A stretch of 64,000 bases of DNA from Arthrobacter sp. KBS0703. GTDB taxonomy: Bacteria > Actinomycetota > Actinomycetes > Actinomycetales > Micrococcaceae. The notes below the pieces were generated by a model, which saw only the letters and a list, made by a program, of their open reading frames with translations, had not been told where the DNA came from and ran no database searches. Below, in pieces: positions 9,034 to 18,253 of the stretch. Numbering within the stretch: position 1 is the first letter of the stretch; every line of letters starts with the position of its first letter. The position numbers and the translations under genes are program-made. The stretch lies in assembly GCF_002008315.2 (NCBI RefSeq), contig NZ_MVDG02000001.1, positions 3,596,001 through 3,660,000 on the forward strand. The letters run 5' to 3'.

Positions 9034-10563
9034 TCAGGACTCCACGGCCAGGCGGATCATCGTCCACGAAACGGCCGGGAGAACGGCGGTGAGGCGGCCG
9101 CCGTCGAGCTTCACACTCACGTTCTCCGCGGGCAGCACTGACGTGGAGTCATCGGCCGTCGCGTGCCAGTACGGGTCCTTGTTGGCGAAGGTGACGGCCT
9201 CGATCAGCCGCACGTTGTTGCCGAGCCCGGCCACGGCGGCGTCGAGCGACAACGCCTCAGCGGCTGATCGGTTGACCGCGAAAACCACGGCCTCCCCGGC
9301 CTCGGCATCGAACGTCGCCACGGCGGAGAGCGCGGCAAAATCCTCGGTTTTGCCGCCGCTCAGCCAGGGGGACTCCACTGCAAGCTGCAGGACGGTGCCG
9401 GCCGCGTACCGGGAGGTCAGGGCGAACGGGTGGAAGATGGTCTGCTTCCAGGCGCGCCCGCCCGGTTCCGTCATGATCGGGGCGATGACGTTGACCAGCT
9501 GGGCAAGGCTCGCCGAGTGGACACGGTCGGTGTGGCGCAGCAGGGTGACCAGCAGGTCGCCGACGACGACGGCGTCCGCCACCGAATAGCGGTCCTCGAG
9601 CAAGGCGGGGGCGACGGGCCAGTCCTTGCCTGAAGGAACTTTGGATTCGTCGCGGCCGGCGTGCCAGACGTTCCACTCGTCAAAGGAGATGTTGACCTGC
9701 TTCGCGGTCTTCTTCACCGACTTCACATGGTCGATGTGGGAAATGATGTCGCGGATGAAGGAGTCCATCCGGTGCCCGGCCGAGAGGTGTTCCTGAAGAT
9801 CGCCGAGGTCTTCGAAGTACTGGTGCGCGGAGACCAGGTCCACGAGCTCGTACGTTTCGGTCAGCACCACCCGCTCCCATTCACCGAAGGTGTCCATGCC
9901 GGGCGCGGAGCTTCCGCAGGCCACGAGTTCGAGGTCCGGGTCAACCATGCGCATGGCCCGCGCCGCGTCCGCAGCCACGCGGCCGTACTCCAGGGCGTTC
10001 TTGTGGCCGATCTGCCAGGGCCCGTCCATCTCGTTGCCCAGGCACCACATCCTGATGCCATACCCCTGCTCGGCGCCGTTGGCCCTGCGCCGGTCCGAGA
10101 ACGCCGTGCCGCCGTCGATGTTGCAGTATTCCAGCAGGTCCACGGCTTCCTGCGTGCCTCGCGTGCCAAGGTTCACGGCCATCATGGGCTCCACCCCGGC
10201 CTTGACCGACCATTTGGCGAACTCGTCCACGCCCACGAGGTTGGGGTCCGTGGAGTGCCAGGCGAGATCGAGCCGCGCGGGGCGCTCTTCCGCAGGGCCG
10301 ACGCCGTCCTCCCAGCGGTAGCCTGACACGAAGTTCCCGCCCGGGTAGCGGACAGTGGAGACGCCCAGTTCCCGCGTCAGTTCCAGGACGTCAGCCCGGA
10401 AGCCGTCCGCGTCCGCCATCGGGTGCTCAGGCTCGAAGATGCCCGTGTAGACGCAGCGGCCCAGGTGCTCGACGAAGGCGCCGAACGTCCTGCGCCTCAC
10501 CGGCCCCACGGTGAAGGCGGGATCAATGGTGATTTTCGCGGAATTGGCGGCTGGAGTGCTCAT
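9034..10563 (-). CDS. abfA: Intracellular alpha-L-arabinofuranosidase, GH51
   Basis: This 509-residue protein has no signal peptide, so it acts on imported arabino-oligosaccharides and releases L-arabinose. The clan GH-A barrel shows the acid/base E178 in WCLGNEMDGPW and the nucleophile E296 in NISFDEWNVW, with RYPGGNFVSGY near residue 72-82 and a C-terminal beta-sandwich (FDAEAGEAVVFAVNRS). Length and motifs fit bacterial GH51 AbfA. It is a single-gene unit, convergent with the YCII gene, and carries its own palindromic operator just upstream of the start. Confidence 0.95.
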   Translation of the reverse strand: MSTPAANSAKITIDPAFTVGPVRRRTFGAFVEHLGRCVYTGIFEPEHPMADADGFRADVLELTRELGVSTVRYPGGNFVSGYRWEDGVGPAEERPARLDLAWHSTDPNLVGVDEFAKWSVKAGVEPMMAVNLGTRGTQEAVDLLEYCNIDGGTAFSDRRRANGAEQGYGIRMWCLGNEMDGPWQIGHKNALEYGRVAADAARAMRMVDPDLELVACGSSAPGMDTFGEWERVVLTETYELVDLVSAHQYFEDLGDLQEHLSAGHRMDSFIRDIISHIDHVKSVKKTAKQVNISFDEWNVWHAGRDESKVPSGKDWPVAPALLEDRYSVADAVVVGDLLVTLLRHTDRVHSASLAQLVNVIAPIMTEPGGRAWKQTIFHPFALTSRYAAGTVLQLAVESPWLSGGKTEDFAALSAVATFDAEAGEAVVFAVNRSAAEALSLDAAVAGLGNNVRLIEAVTFANKDPYWHATADDSTSVLPAENVSVKLDGGRLTAVLPAVSWTMIRLAVES

Positions 10564-10583
10564 CGGTGTGTCCTCTTTCCCTT

Positions 10584-10601
10584 TTCTACAACGTTATAGA
10601 A
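10584..10601 (-). promoter_or_regulatory. LacI-type operator upstream of GH51 gene
   Basis: TTCTACAACGTTATAGAA is an 18-bp palindrome with one mismatched pair and the central CG typical of LacI-family operators. It lies 21-38 bp upstream of the GH51 start. It differs from the GTTAGCGCTAAC type used elsewhere in the locus, which matches the different recognition helix of the LacI protein at 5697-6701. Confidence 0.65.
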
Positions 10602-10725
10602 ACCAGTCTGACCGCTGACGGCCGCGTCCGTCAAGGCCTCTGGCCACCCGAGTCCATCCGGGGTTAATTTTTAATCAGCTTCCAGGACAGCTCCCCCCGC
10701 TCGCCCGGCAATGAGAGGAAGTCCA

Positions 10726-11609
10726 ATGAACCCCCCGGCCAGCGACCCCTCATCTCGTGTGCCGCGCGCTCCGCATTCTCGGAGCGGCGTGGTCTATTCG
10801 GCGGAGGGGCTGATCCTGACCAACGAACACGTGGTGCGGGGACGCACGGACGTTGAAGTGGCCTTCGCCGACGGCCGCCGCGTGGCCGGCATCGTGCGGG
10901 CCACCGATGCCGTTTCCGACCTCGCCCTCGTGTAGGCGAAGCGCACCGGCCTTCCGGTGGCCAAATTCCAGTCCGAACTGCCCGGATCGGCGAACTCGCC
11001 GTCGTGATCGGTTCCCCGCTGGGATTCGAAAACACGGCGACGGCGGGCATCATCTCCGGCCTCCACCGCGAAATCCCCGGGTCCGCCGCCAGCAGCCAGT
11101 CCCTGGTGGACCTGATCCAGACCGACGCCGCAATCAGCCCCGGAAACTCCGGCGGCGCGCTGGTGAACGGCAGGGGCGAGGTGGTTGGAATCAGTGAGGC
11201 CTACATCCCGCCGCAGTCCGGAGCTGTAGCGCTTGGGTTTGCCATCCCCGCCGCCACCGCCGTCAAAGTGGCGGATCAGCTCCGCGAGGACGTCACCGCG
11301 GATCACGCCTTCATAGGCCCGACGCTGGGTGATATCACCCCGCAGATCGCCGAGCGCCTGGGCCTGCCGGACACGCGCGGCGCCCTGGCCCTCGCGGTCC
11401 CGGACGGTGGACCGGCCGCGAAGGCCGGCATCCGGTCCGGCGATGTCCTCGTGAAGCTCGACGGCGAAGAGCTGGCCGCGCCCGAGGACCTGCTCGCCGC
11501 CTTGCGGAGCAGGAGCCCGGGACAGACCGTGACCGTCGAATTCCGCCGGGGAACGGAAACCCACGAAGCGAAGGTCCAGCTCGTTTCGCGCGCTTCCCAG
11601 ACGGGGTGA
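10726..11609 (+). pseudogene. HtrA/DegP-like trypsin-PDZ serine protease, disrupted by stop and frameshift
   Basis: The full catalytic triad is still readable: His in LTNEHVVRG, Asp in DAVSDLALV, Ser in SPGNSGGALVN, followed by a PDZ domain (PDGGPAAKAGIRSGDVLVKLDGEEL). The reading frame is broken twice. An in-frame TAG at 10933-10935 follows SDLALV (CAG to TAG is the likely change), and a one-base loss near 10981-10990 shifts the frame before IGELAVVIGSPLG. The protein lacks a signal peptide or membrane anchor and the usual strands before the His motif. Either a true pseudogene or one amber mutation plus a sequencing deletion. It converges on araA with a 33-bp gap. Confidence 0.8.
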
Positions 11610-11642
11610 GCGCGAACCGGGCCGCCCCGGAACCCAATGCCG

Positions 11643-13163
11643 CTACAGGCCGCCGGCCAGCTTGTAATAGGCGGCGTTCCAGTTCAGTTCCTTCTTGAAC
11701 TGCTTGATGGTGGTGCCGTCGTCGATGGTGAGCAGCTCGGTCTGGGCGATTTCAGCGAAGTCCTCGAACACCTCCATGCCCACCTGCGTGGAGAGGACGG
11801 TGTGGTGGGCGGCACCGGCGGTGAGCCACGCCGCCGCGGAGGTGGCGAAGTCCGGCTTCGGGGACCAGAGGGCGCGGGCGACGGGCAGGTTGGGCAGCGG
11901 TTCGTCCAGGTCCACGACGTCCACGGCGTTGGCCACGAGCCGGAACCGGTCCCGCATGTCGGACAGAGCCACGACGACACCGGGGCCGGCGTCGGTGTCA
12001 AAGACCATCCGGACGGGATCTTCCTTGCCGCCGATGCCGAGCGGGTGGATCTCGACCCGCGGCTTCGTGGCGGTCAGGGAGGGGCAGACCTCGAGCATAT
12101 GGGCGCCGAGGATCTTTTCCTGGCCGGGCGTGAGGTGGTACGTGTAGTCCTCCATGAGGGAGGCGCCGCCGGGCAGGCCGGCGCCCATGACCTTCGCGGC
12201 ACGGACCAGGATGGCGGTCTTCCAGTCGCCCTCGGCGCCGAAGCCGTAGCCGTCGGCCATGAGCCGCTGGACCGCCATGCCGGGCAGCTGCCGCAGTTCG
12301 CCCAGGTCCTCGAAGGACGTGGTGAACGCGGCGGAGCCGTTGGCCTCGAGGAAGCTGCGCAGGCCGAGTTCGATCCGCGCGCTGTAGCGCAGCGACTCGC
12401 GCCGGGCGCCGCCGGCCTTCAGCTCCGGGACCACCTCGTAGAGGCGCTCGTACTCCGCGACGAGGGCGTCGACGTCGGACTCTGCGGCGACGTGCACGGC
12501 GTCGGCGAGCTCGTTCACGGACCAGGTGTTCACCGAGACGCCGAAACGGAGCTCGGCCTCGGTCTTGTCGCCTTCGGTGACGGCGACGTTGCGCATGTTG
12601 TCCCCGAAGCGGGTCAGCTTCAGGGTCCGGACGGCGGCCCAGCCTGCGGAGGCGCGCTGCCAGGCGCCGACCTGGCGGGCGACCTCGGGGTTGGAGGCGT
12701 GCCCCACCACGGTCTTGCGCGGGATGCCGAGGCGGGACTGGATGTAGCCGAATTCGCGGTCGCCGTGGGCGGCCTGGTTCAGGTTCATGAAGTCGAAGTC
12801 GATGTCCGCCCAGGGCAGCTCGACGTTGGCCTGGGTGTGCAGGTGCAGCAGCGGCTTCCGGAGCAGGTCCAGGCCCTGGATCCACATCTTCGCCGGGGAG
12901 AAGGTGTGCATCCAGGCGGTCACGCCGATCACGGCATCGTCCGAGTTCGCCTCGAGCGCCGTGCGGCGGATGGCGTCCGAGTCGGTCAGCACGGGCTTCC
13001 AGACGAGCTTGACGGGAACGTCGGAGGAGGCGTTGAGGGCGGCGGCGATCTCCTGGGACTGCGCGGCGACCTGCTTCAGGACATCCTCGCCGTAAAGGTG
13101 CTGGCTGCCGGTGAGGAACCAGACCTCGTAGTGCTCAAGGGAGGTGTTGTTGGCGTGGGGCAT
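11643..13163 (-). CDS. araA: L-arabinose isomerase
   Basis: AraA interconverts L-arabinose and L-ribulose and needs Mn2+. The 506-residue protein starts [25 protein letters not shown] after AGGAGA; the long upstream extension of the open frame is not coding. The [11 protein letters not shown] opening, [16 protein letters not shown], and the metal-site region [13 protein letters not shown] (Glu) and [12 protein letters not shown] (His) are diagnostic. It is the last gene of araB-D-A. A GC-rich hairpin in the 86-bp gap to araD may adjust its expression. Confidence 0.97.
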   Translation of the reverse strand: MPHANNTSLEHYEVWFLTGSQHLYGEDVLKQVAAQSQEIAAALNASSDVPVKLVWKPVLTDSDAIRRTALEANSDDAVIGVTAWMHTFSPAKMWIQGLDLLRKPLLHLHTQANVELPWADIDFDFMNLNQAAHGDREFGYIQSRLGIPRKTVVGHASNPEVARQVGAWQRASAGWAAVRTLKLTRFGDNMRNVAVTEGDKTEAELRFGVSVNTWSVNELADAVHVAAESDVDALVAEYERLYEVVPELKAGGARRESLRYSARIELGLRSFLEANGSAAFTTSFEDLGELRQLPGMAVQRLMADGYGFGAEGDWKTAILVRAAKVMGAGLPGGASLMEDYTYHLTPGQEKILGAHMLEVCPSLTATKPRVEIHPLGIGGKEDPVRMVFDTDAGPGVVVALSDMRDRFRLVANAVDVVDLDEPLPNLPVARALWSPKPDFATSAAAWLTAGAAHHTVLSTQVGMEVFEDFAEIAQTELLTIDDGTTIKQFKKELNWNAAYYKLAGGL

Positions 13164-13209
13164 GGTGGTTCTCCTGGAAAGGACTGAGGTGAAAGGGAAT
13201 GCTGCGGGA

Positions 13210-13243
13210 CCCGGCCGCCGGGTTATTGGGTTTGGCGGCCGGG
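13210..13243 (-). terminator. Intercistronic hairpin between araD and araA
   Basis: CCCGGCCGCC and GGCGGCCGGG form a perfect 10-bp stem around a 14-nt loop. No T-run follows, so it is more likely a processing or attenuation element inside the araBDA transcript than a full terminator. Confidence 0.5.
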
Positions 13244-13249
13244 AGGGGT

Positions 13250-13930
13250 TTAGCGGCCGTAGACGTTCTGGTAGCGGTCGTAGAGGGACTCGATCTGGCC
13301 CGGGTCGATCGGCAGCGGCTCGCCCAGCTGCCGGGCGATGTGGACGGTGCGGGCCACTTCCTCGCACATCACGGCGGCCTTGACCGCGGAGCGGGCATCC
13401 TTGCCGATGGTGAACGGTCCGTGGTTCTGCATCAGGACCGCCGGCGAGTGGGAGGCCTGCAGGGTTTCGACGATCCCGCGGCCGATCGAGTCGTCACCGA
13501 TCAGCGCGAACGGGCCCACCGGGATGGTGCCGCCGAACTCGTCGCCCATCATGGTCAGCACGCACGGGATGGCCTCCCCCCGCGCGGCCCACGCCGTCGC
13601 GTAAGTGGAGTGGGTGTGGACCACTCCGCCGACGTCGGGCATGTGCCGGTAGACGTAGGCGTGCGCTGCGGTGTCCGACGACGGCGTCAGGGCCGGGTTG
13701 CCCCACTCGCCGTCCGCGGGGACGCCGTGGAGGTCGGTGACCACCATGGTCTCCGGCGTGAGGTCCGCGTACGAGACTCCGGACGGCTTGATCACCATCA
13801 GATCGTGGCCCGGGACACGGGCGGAGACGTTCCCGGAGGTCCAGACCACCAGTTCGTAGCGGGTCAGCTCGGCGTGCAGGGCGCAGACCTCGGCCCGGAT
13901 CCGGGCAATGGTGTCCAGGAGGGCGCTCAT
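13250..13930 (-). CDS. araD: L-ribulose-5-phosphate 4-epimerase
   Basis: AraD converts L-ribulose 5-phosphate to D-xylulose 5-phosphate by a retro-aldol reaction at a zinc site. The 226-residue protein starts [19 protein letters not shown]; its ATG overlaps the araB stop (ATGA). Class II aldolase features are [22 protein letters not shown], the metal histidines in [13 protein letters not shown], and the catalytic-side QNHGPFTIG. Length and order (araB-D-A) are canonical. Confidence 0.97.
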   Translation of the reverse strand: MSALLDTIARIRAEVCALHAELTRYELVVWTSGNVSARVPGHDLMVIKPSGVSYADLTPETMVVTDLHGVPADGEWGNPALTPSSDTAAHAYVYRHMPDVGGVVHTHSTYATAWAARGEAIPCVLTMMGDEFGGTIPVGPFALIGDDSIGRGIVETLQASHSPAVLMQNHGPFTIGKDARSAVKAAVMCEEVARTVHIARQLGEPLPIDPGQIESLYDRYQNVYGR

Positions 13931-15657
13931 GCGGAGACCCCTTCTGCGAGCAGGGACTTTGCCGCGTGACGCTGGATGGCCTTGAGCCGGTGCATGACGT
14001 CGTTGGTTCCGCGGCCGAAGTAGTCGTGCAGGGTGCGGTATTCGCGGAAGAGTTCCTCGTACGCGGCGACGTTTTCCGGGATCGGGGTGTATACGGCTCC
14101 GGGGGCTGAGCCCATGGCCGCCGCGGCCGCCCGGATGTCCGCGTACCTGCCGGCGGCGACGGCGGCGTGGATCGCCGAGCCCAGCGCCGGCCCCTGGGTG
14201 GAGCCGATGGTGGAGAGCTGCAGCCCGGTGACGTCCGCGTAGATCTGCATCAGGAGTTTGTTCTTCAGCAGCCCGCCGGCCACGATGAACTCCTTCACCG
14301 GCACCCCCGAGTCGCGGAAGGCGTCCACGATGGTGCGGGTGCCGAAGGCCGTGGCCTCCAGGAGCGCGCGGTAGGTGTCCTCTGGCCGGGTGGCCAGCGT
14401 CTGGCCCATCACCACGCCGGTCAGTTCGTGGTCCACCAGGACCGAGCGGTTGCCCGAGTGCCAGTCCAGGGCGATCAGGCCGTGCTCGCCGATCGCCTGC
14501 CCGGAAGCCAGCCCGGTGAGGTACTCGTGGATGCCCAGGCCGGCAGCGGCCGCGGCCTCGTGGTACTCCGGCGGAACACCGTATTTGGTGAACCAGCCGA
14601 AGATGTCCCCCACGCCGGACTGGCCTGCCTCGTAGCCCCAGAGTCCGTCGACGATGCCGCCGTCGACCACCCCGCACATGCCTGGCACCTCGCGCAGTTC
14701 CGCACCGTTCATGACGTGGCAGGTCGAGGTGCCCATGATGGCCACCAGCTGGCCCGGCTCCACGGCCTTGGCCGCCGGGGCGGTGACGTGGGCATCGACG
14801 TTGCCGACGGCCACGGCGATGCCCTCCGGCAGTCCGGTCCAGGCAGCGGCCTCGGCGGTCAGGAACCCCGCAGCGTCGCCGAGCCGGCCGATGGTGTGCT
14901 CCAGTTTAGCGCTAACAAAGTCCTTGAACTGCGGGTTCAGCGCGGCCAGGAAATCCTCGGACGGATACTTCCCGTCCTGGTAGATGCCCTTGTACCCGGC
15001 CGTGCAGGCGTTGCGGACATAATTGCCGCACAGCTGCCAGACAATCCAGTCCGCGGCCTCCACCCAGTGGTCCATCTCCGCGTACGCTTCCGGATCCTCC
15101 TCCAGCAGCTGCAGCCCCTTGGCGAACTCCCACTCGGAGGAGATCAACCCGCCGTAGCGCGGCAGCCAGGTCTCGCCCAGCTCGGCGGCCAGGGCGTTGA
15201 TCCGGTCCGCCTGCCCCTGCGCGGCGTGATGGCGCCAGAGCTTGACGTACGCGTGCGGCCGGCTGGCGAAGCCCGGCAGTTCATTCAGCGGGGTGCCGTC
15301 AGACTTCACCGGCACCATGGTGCATGCGGTGAAGTCCGTGGCGATGCCGACCACTGCGGAGGGGTCGATGCCCGCGTCCGCGATCGCCGCCGGCACAGCG
15401 TGCCGGAGCACCTCCCGGTAGTCGTTCGGCACCTGAAGTGCCCATTCGCCGGGAAGGCGTGTGACGCCGTCGTCCGCCACATCCGCCGGAAGCGCCTCGG
15501 TGACCACCGCGTGGGGGTAGTCGAACACCCCGCTGCCGAGTTCCTTGCCGTCCCTTACCCGGACCACCACGGCCCGGCCCGACAGGGTGCCGTAGTCCAC
15601 CCCGATGACATAGTTTTCGCCGCCGGGGTTGAACCCGGTGTCATCACTAGATTGCAT
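13927..15657 (-). CDS. araB: L-ribulokinase
   Basis: AraB phosphorylates L-ribulose to L-ribulose 5-phosphate. The 576-residue FGGY kinase shows the phosphate-1 motif VIGVDYGTLSGRAVVVRV near residues 18-34, the catalytic Asp region NVDAHVTAPAA, MGTSTCHVMN, and the adenosine motif IVAGGLLKNKLLMQIYADVTG. It is first in the operon, 70-100 bp downstream of a promoter carrying the shared LacI operator, and overlaps araD by 4 bp. Confidence 0.97.
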   Translation of the reverse strand: MQSSDDTGFNPGGENYVIGVDYGTLSGRAVVVRVRDGKELGSGVFDYPHAVVTEALPADVADDGVTRLPGEWALQVPNDYREVLRHAVPAAIADAGIDPSAVVGIATDFTACTMVPVKSDGTPLNELPGFASRPHAYVKLWRHHAAQGQADRINALAAELGETWLPRYGGLISSEWEFAKGLQLLEEDPEAYAEMDHWVEAADWIVWQLCGNYVRNACTAGYKGIYQDGKYPSEDFLAALNPQFKDFVSAKLEHTIGRLGDAAGFLTAEAAAWTGLPEGIAVAVGNVDAHVTAPAAKAVEPGQLVAIMGTSTCHVMNGAELREVPGMCGVVDGGIVDGLWGYEAGQSGVGDIFGWFTKYGVPPEYHEAAAAAGLGIHEYLTGLASGQAIGEHGLIALDWHSGNRSVLVDHELTGVVMGQTLATRPEDTYRALLEATAFGTRTIVDAFRDSGVPVKEFIVAGGLLKNKLLMQIYADVTGLQLSTIGSTQGPALGSAIHAAVAAGRYADIRAAAAAMGSAPGAVYTPIPENVAAYEELFREYRTLHDYFGRGTNDVMHRLKAIQRHAAKSLLAEGVSA

Positions 15658-15726
15658 GCTAAAACCTCCATCCGGGAGGTGCTGGCCCCTGTGCCCGGTA
15701 TCGAAAACGTAAAAGATTCTCTTAGA

Positions 15727-15756
15727 TTGTGAACGCTAACATATCTGCGCGTCAAG
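15727..15756 (-). promoter_or_regulatory. araBDA promoter with LacI-type operator
   Basis: On the minus strand: TTGACG (15756-15751), an 18-bp spacer, and CACAAT (15732-15727). The operator TGTTAGCGTTCACA occupies the end of the spacer and most of the -10 box, so a bound repressor would block RNA polymerase directly. The same promoter and operator occur in front of the sugar-binding-protein gene at 24.28 kb, showing a shared regulator, most likely one of the LacI pair at 30.8-32.9 kb. Confidence 0.75.
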
Positions 15757-15822
15757 CATCGGCAGCGACCAATTTGGGGCGTCCCAGGGGACGCTGCCGC
15801 CTCCCTCGGCACGCTCCGCCAT

Positions 15823-15862
15823 AGGGCAGGGGCCCCGCCAATCTGGCGGAGCCCCTGCCTTC
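15823..15862 (-). terminator. Stem-loop terminator downstream of secreted GH43 gene
   Basis: AGGGCAGGGGCCCCGCC, AATCT loop, GGCGGAGCCCCTGCCTT: a long GC-rich stem with one mismatch, 45 bp after the GH43 stop and before the araB promoter. There is no clear T-run on the minus strand, but its position isolates the GH43 transcript from araB. Confidence 0.6.
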
Positions 15863-15907
15863 CAGGCGTCAGAGCAAGTTTGACGGGCGGTATTTCGCTG
15901 CGGCGCC

Positions 15908-18147
15908 TTAGCCGAGCTGGCTGTGGAGGCGCTCCAGCTCCGTCTTGGTGACGGGCAGGACGGTGCCGTGGCGCGGTGCGCGAGGCAGTTCGTAGTTGCT
16001 CGCGAGCTTCCAGTCGGGGTCTTCGAGACTGGTGCTTTCCAGCGGGATGTAGCCGCGCCCGCCGAACTCATCCACGAAGAGGTAATACTTCTCCTCGGTG
16101 TTTGATTTGAAGACGGTCGGCCCCTCTACGCCGCCGGTCCCGGCGTTCTTGCCGATGCAGTTGGCCATCAGGGACCAATTGCGCGGGTTCGTGGCCGGCA
16201 GGTCGACAGCCAGCAGGTCCGTGGACTTTTCCTGCATGATGTCGAGGCAGCCGGAGACGCGGGCTTCGTCCTTGGTGAAGCGGTAGTAGGTGTCGCCCTC
16301 CTTGATAACTGTGGAGTCGATGACCGAATCACCCGGGTCGTTCCAGACCTTGGCTTCGCTGAAGGTCCGGAAGTCGCGCGTGGTGGAGTACATCATCTTG
16401 TTGTGCGTGCCGCCGGAGTGGTTCGGGTCGTTGTCGGCGTAGATCTTGGACGCCCAGTAGACGACGTACGCCCCGATTTTCTCGTCGTAGTGTGCTTCCG
16501 GCGCCCACGTGTTCCCTGCCGTGTCCGGAGAGACTTTCACGTGCCGCTGCCCGGACCAGTTCACAAGGTCCGTTGACTCCCAGACCTCCAGGTACTGGCT
16601 GCCTTGGCGCTGGGAGGCGTCCCACGAGGTCCCGCTGCCAATGGAGAGGTCGGTGGCGATCATGTAGAACTTGTCGCCTTCGGGAGAGCGGATGACAAAG
16701 GGATCGCGCAGGCCCTTGGTGCCAAGGCTGGATTTCACCACTGCCTTTCCGCCGTTGAGTTCGTCCCATTTGAGCGCGTCATTGCCCCGGCTGGCGGCCA
16801 TGAAAATGTTTTCCCCGGCGATGTCGTTGCCGGTGAAGTACGCGAAGGCGTAGCCCTCTTTGGCCTCGGTCTTGGGCAACGGAAGGACGGTGGCGCGGAA
16901 AGTCCTCTTCGTCTTGGTCTTGCCGTAGCTGACGAACGCGTGGAGGTTGAGCTTGACCGGCTTGCCGCCGTAGGCAGGCCGGGTGACCTCGCCGGTGGCG
17001 GTGATGGCGGATTCGTCGCTCGATTTCCACACCACGTCGGTCCCGTGTAGGCCCTTGCGGGCAGGGTGATGTTGCCGCGGATTCCCTCGGCGTCCCACAC
17101 CTCCAGGGCGGCTGCGGCCTCGCTGACTTTCTGCTCGCCGCTGATGTCTTCGAGGACCGTCACGGTGAACGCCTTGGAAGCTGTGGCCGCCCCGGACGTG
17201 GCACTGGCCGTCAAAGTCACGGCCGTATTTCCTGTTCCGTAGGCCGGGCGCGTCACGGCGCCCGTGGACGAGACGATGCCCTCGTTCGAGGACGTCCAGG
17301 TGTAGGCCGAGCCGTTGGGTCCGGTGCGGGGCAGGTTCAGGCCGGCGGTGACGGCGCTGGTGTCTCCGAGCGACAGATTCTGGAGATCGAGGGCCACCCG
17401 CTCTTCCGGGGAGACGTAGCCGAGCTCGCGTACTTCGGCCGCCGAGAGTGCGCGGTTGTAGATGCGGAAGTCGCGGACCTGCCCCTTCAGGTACTTGTCT
17501 CCGCTGTAGACCGATCGTCCCAGGTAGTTGGCTGCCGTACTTCCGCCGCCTATGCTGCCCGGGGTGATGGTCACGCCGCCCTTGCGGGCAACTTCGACGC
17601 CGTCCTCGTACAGGACGGCGGTGCCGCCACTGAGGGTGTAGGTGATGGTCTTCCAGGCCCCGCGTGCCAGGTCCCGCCCGGCATTGGCTGTCTGCTCCGT
17701 TGACCAGTTACCGCTCGCGATCGAGGTGCGGTACGAGTTGCCGGTGGTGAACAGATAGCCGTTGCCGGTGCCGTTGCTGGTATTGCCCAGTCCCCAGATG
17801 AAATAGGGGGCGGCCTGATCCGTGGCGAGCTTCACGTCGGTCGAAACAGTGATGGAGTCGAGGCCCCGCATGACGTCGTTGGGAAGGCGGACGTGGGCGT
17901 TGGTGCCGCCAAGCTGCAGGCCCTCATCGCCGAGGCGGCTGGCGTCGCCGCTGATGACGCCGTTGCGGCCATTTCCGGAGGAGTCTTCGGCAACGGAGCC
18001 GGTCGGTTCGGTCAGGTTGTATTTGAGGACGAGGCCGTCGTCAATGGCAGCCTGGGCGGGGACACCCGCGGAGAGGCCGCCCAGCACGAGGGCGGCCGCT
18101 GTGAGGACGGCCGGTCCTGTGCGGGCTCTGAGGGTCATTAAGGGCAT
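15908..18147 (-). pseudogene. Secreted GH43 arabinanase with LamG and Ig-like domains; reading frame broken once
   Basis: Two overlapping frames together encode one protein of about 745 residues. The N-terminal part (from 18147) has a Sec signal peptide (MPLMTLRARTG...GVPAQA), a LamG/concanavalin domain (about residues 35-235) ending RDFRIYNRALSAAEVRELG, and a bacterial Ig-like repeat (TWTSSNEGIVSSTGAVTRPAYG). The second Ig-like repeat (VVWKSSDESAITATGEVTRPAYG) and the GH43 propeller (GLRDPFVIRS, DSTVIKEGDTYYRF, GGVEGPTVFKS, giving the two Asp and the Glu) lie in the other frame. The switch is near 17043-17050, where one base is missing after ARAYTG. Every catalytic residue remains, so a sequencing error is as likely as a real mutation. 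Confidence 0.85.
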
Positions 18148-18253
18148 GAGTGATGCTTTCGTTCGGGCGGCAAGATGCCGCGGTTGACGGACGGGTCTTG
18201 GTGCGGGTCCGGGGAACTGCAGCTGCGCGGTCCGGAGCAGGGGGCCAGGAAAA

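Noticed and set aside
11637..13187. A 516-codon plus-strand frame over araA
   Set aside because: Pure antisense to araA; composition is Val/Gly/His-rich as expected of a shadow frame.
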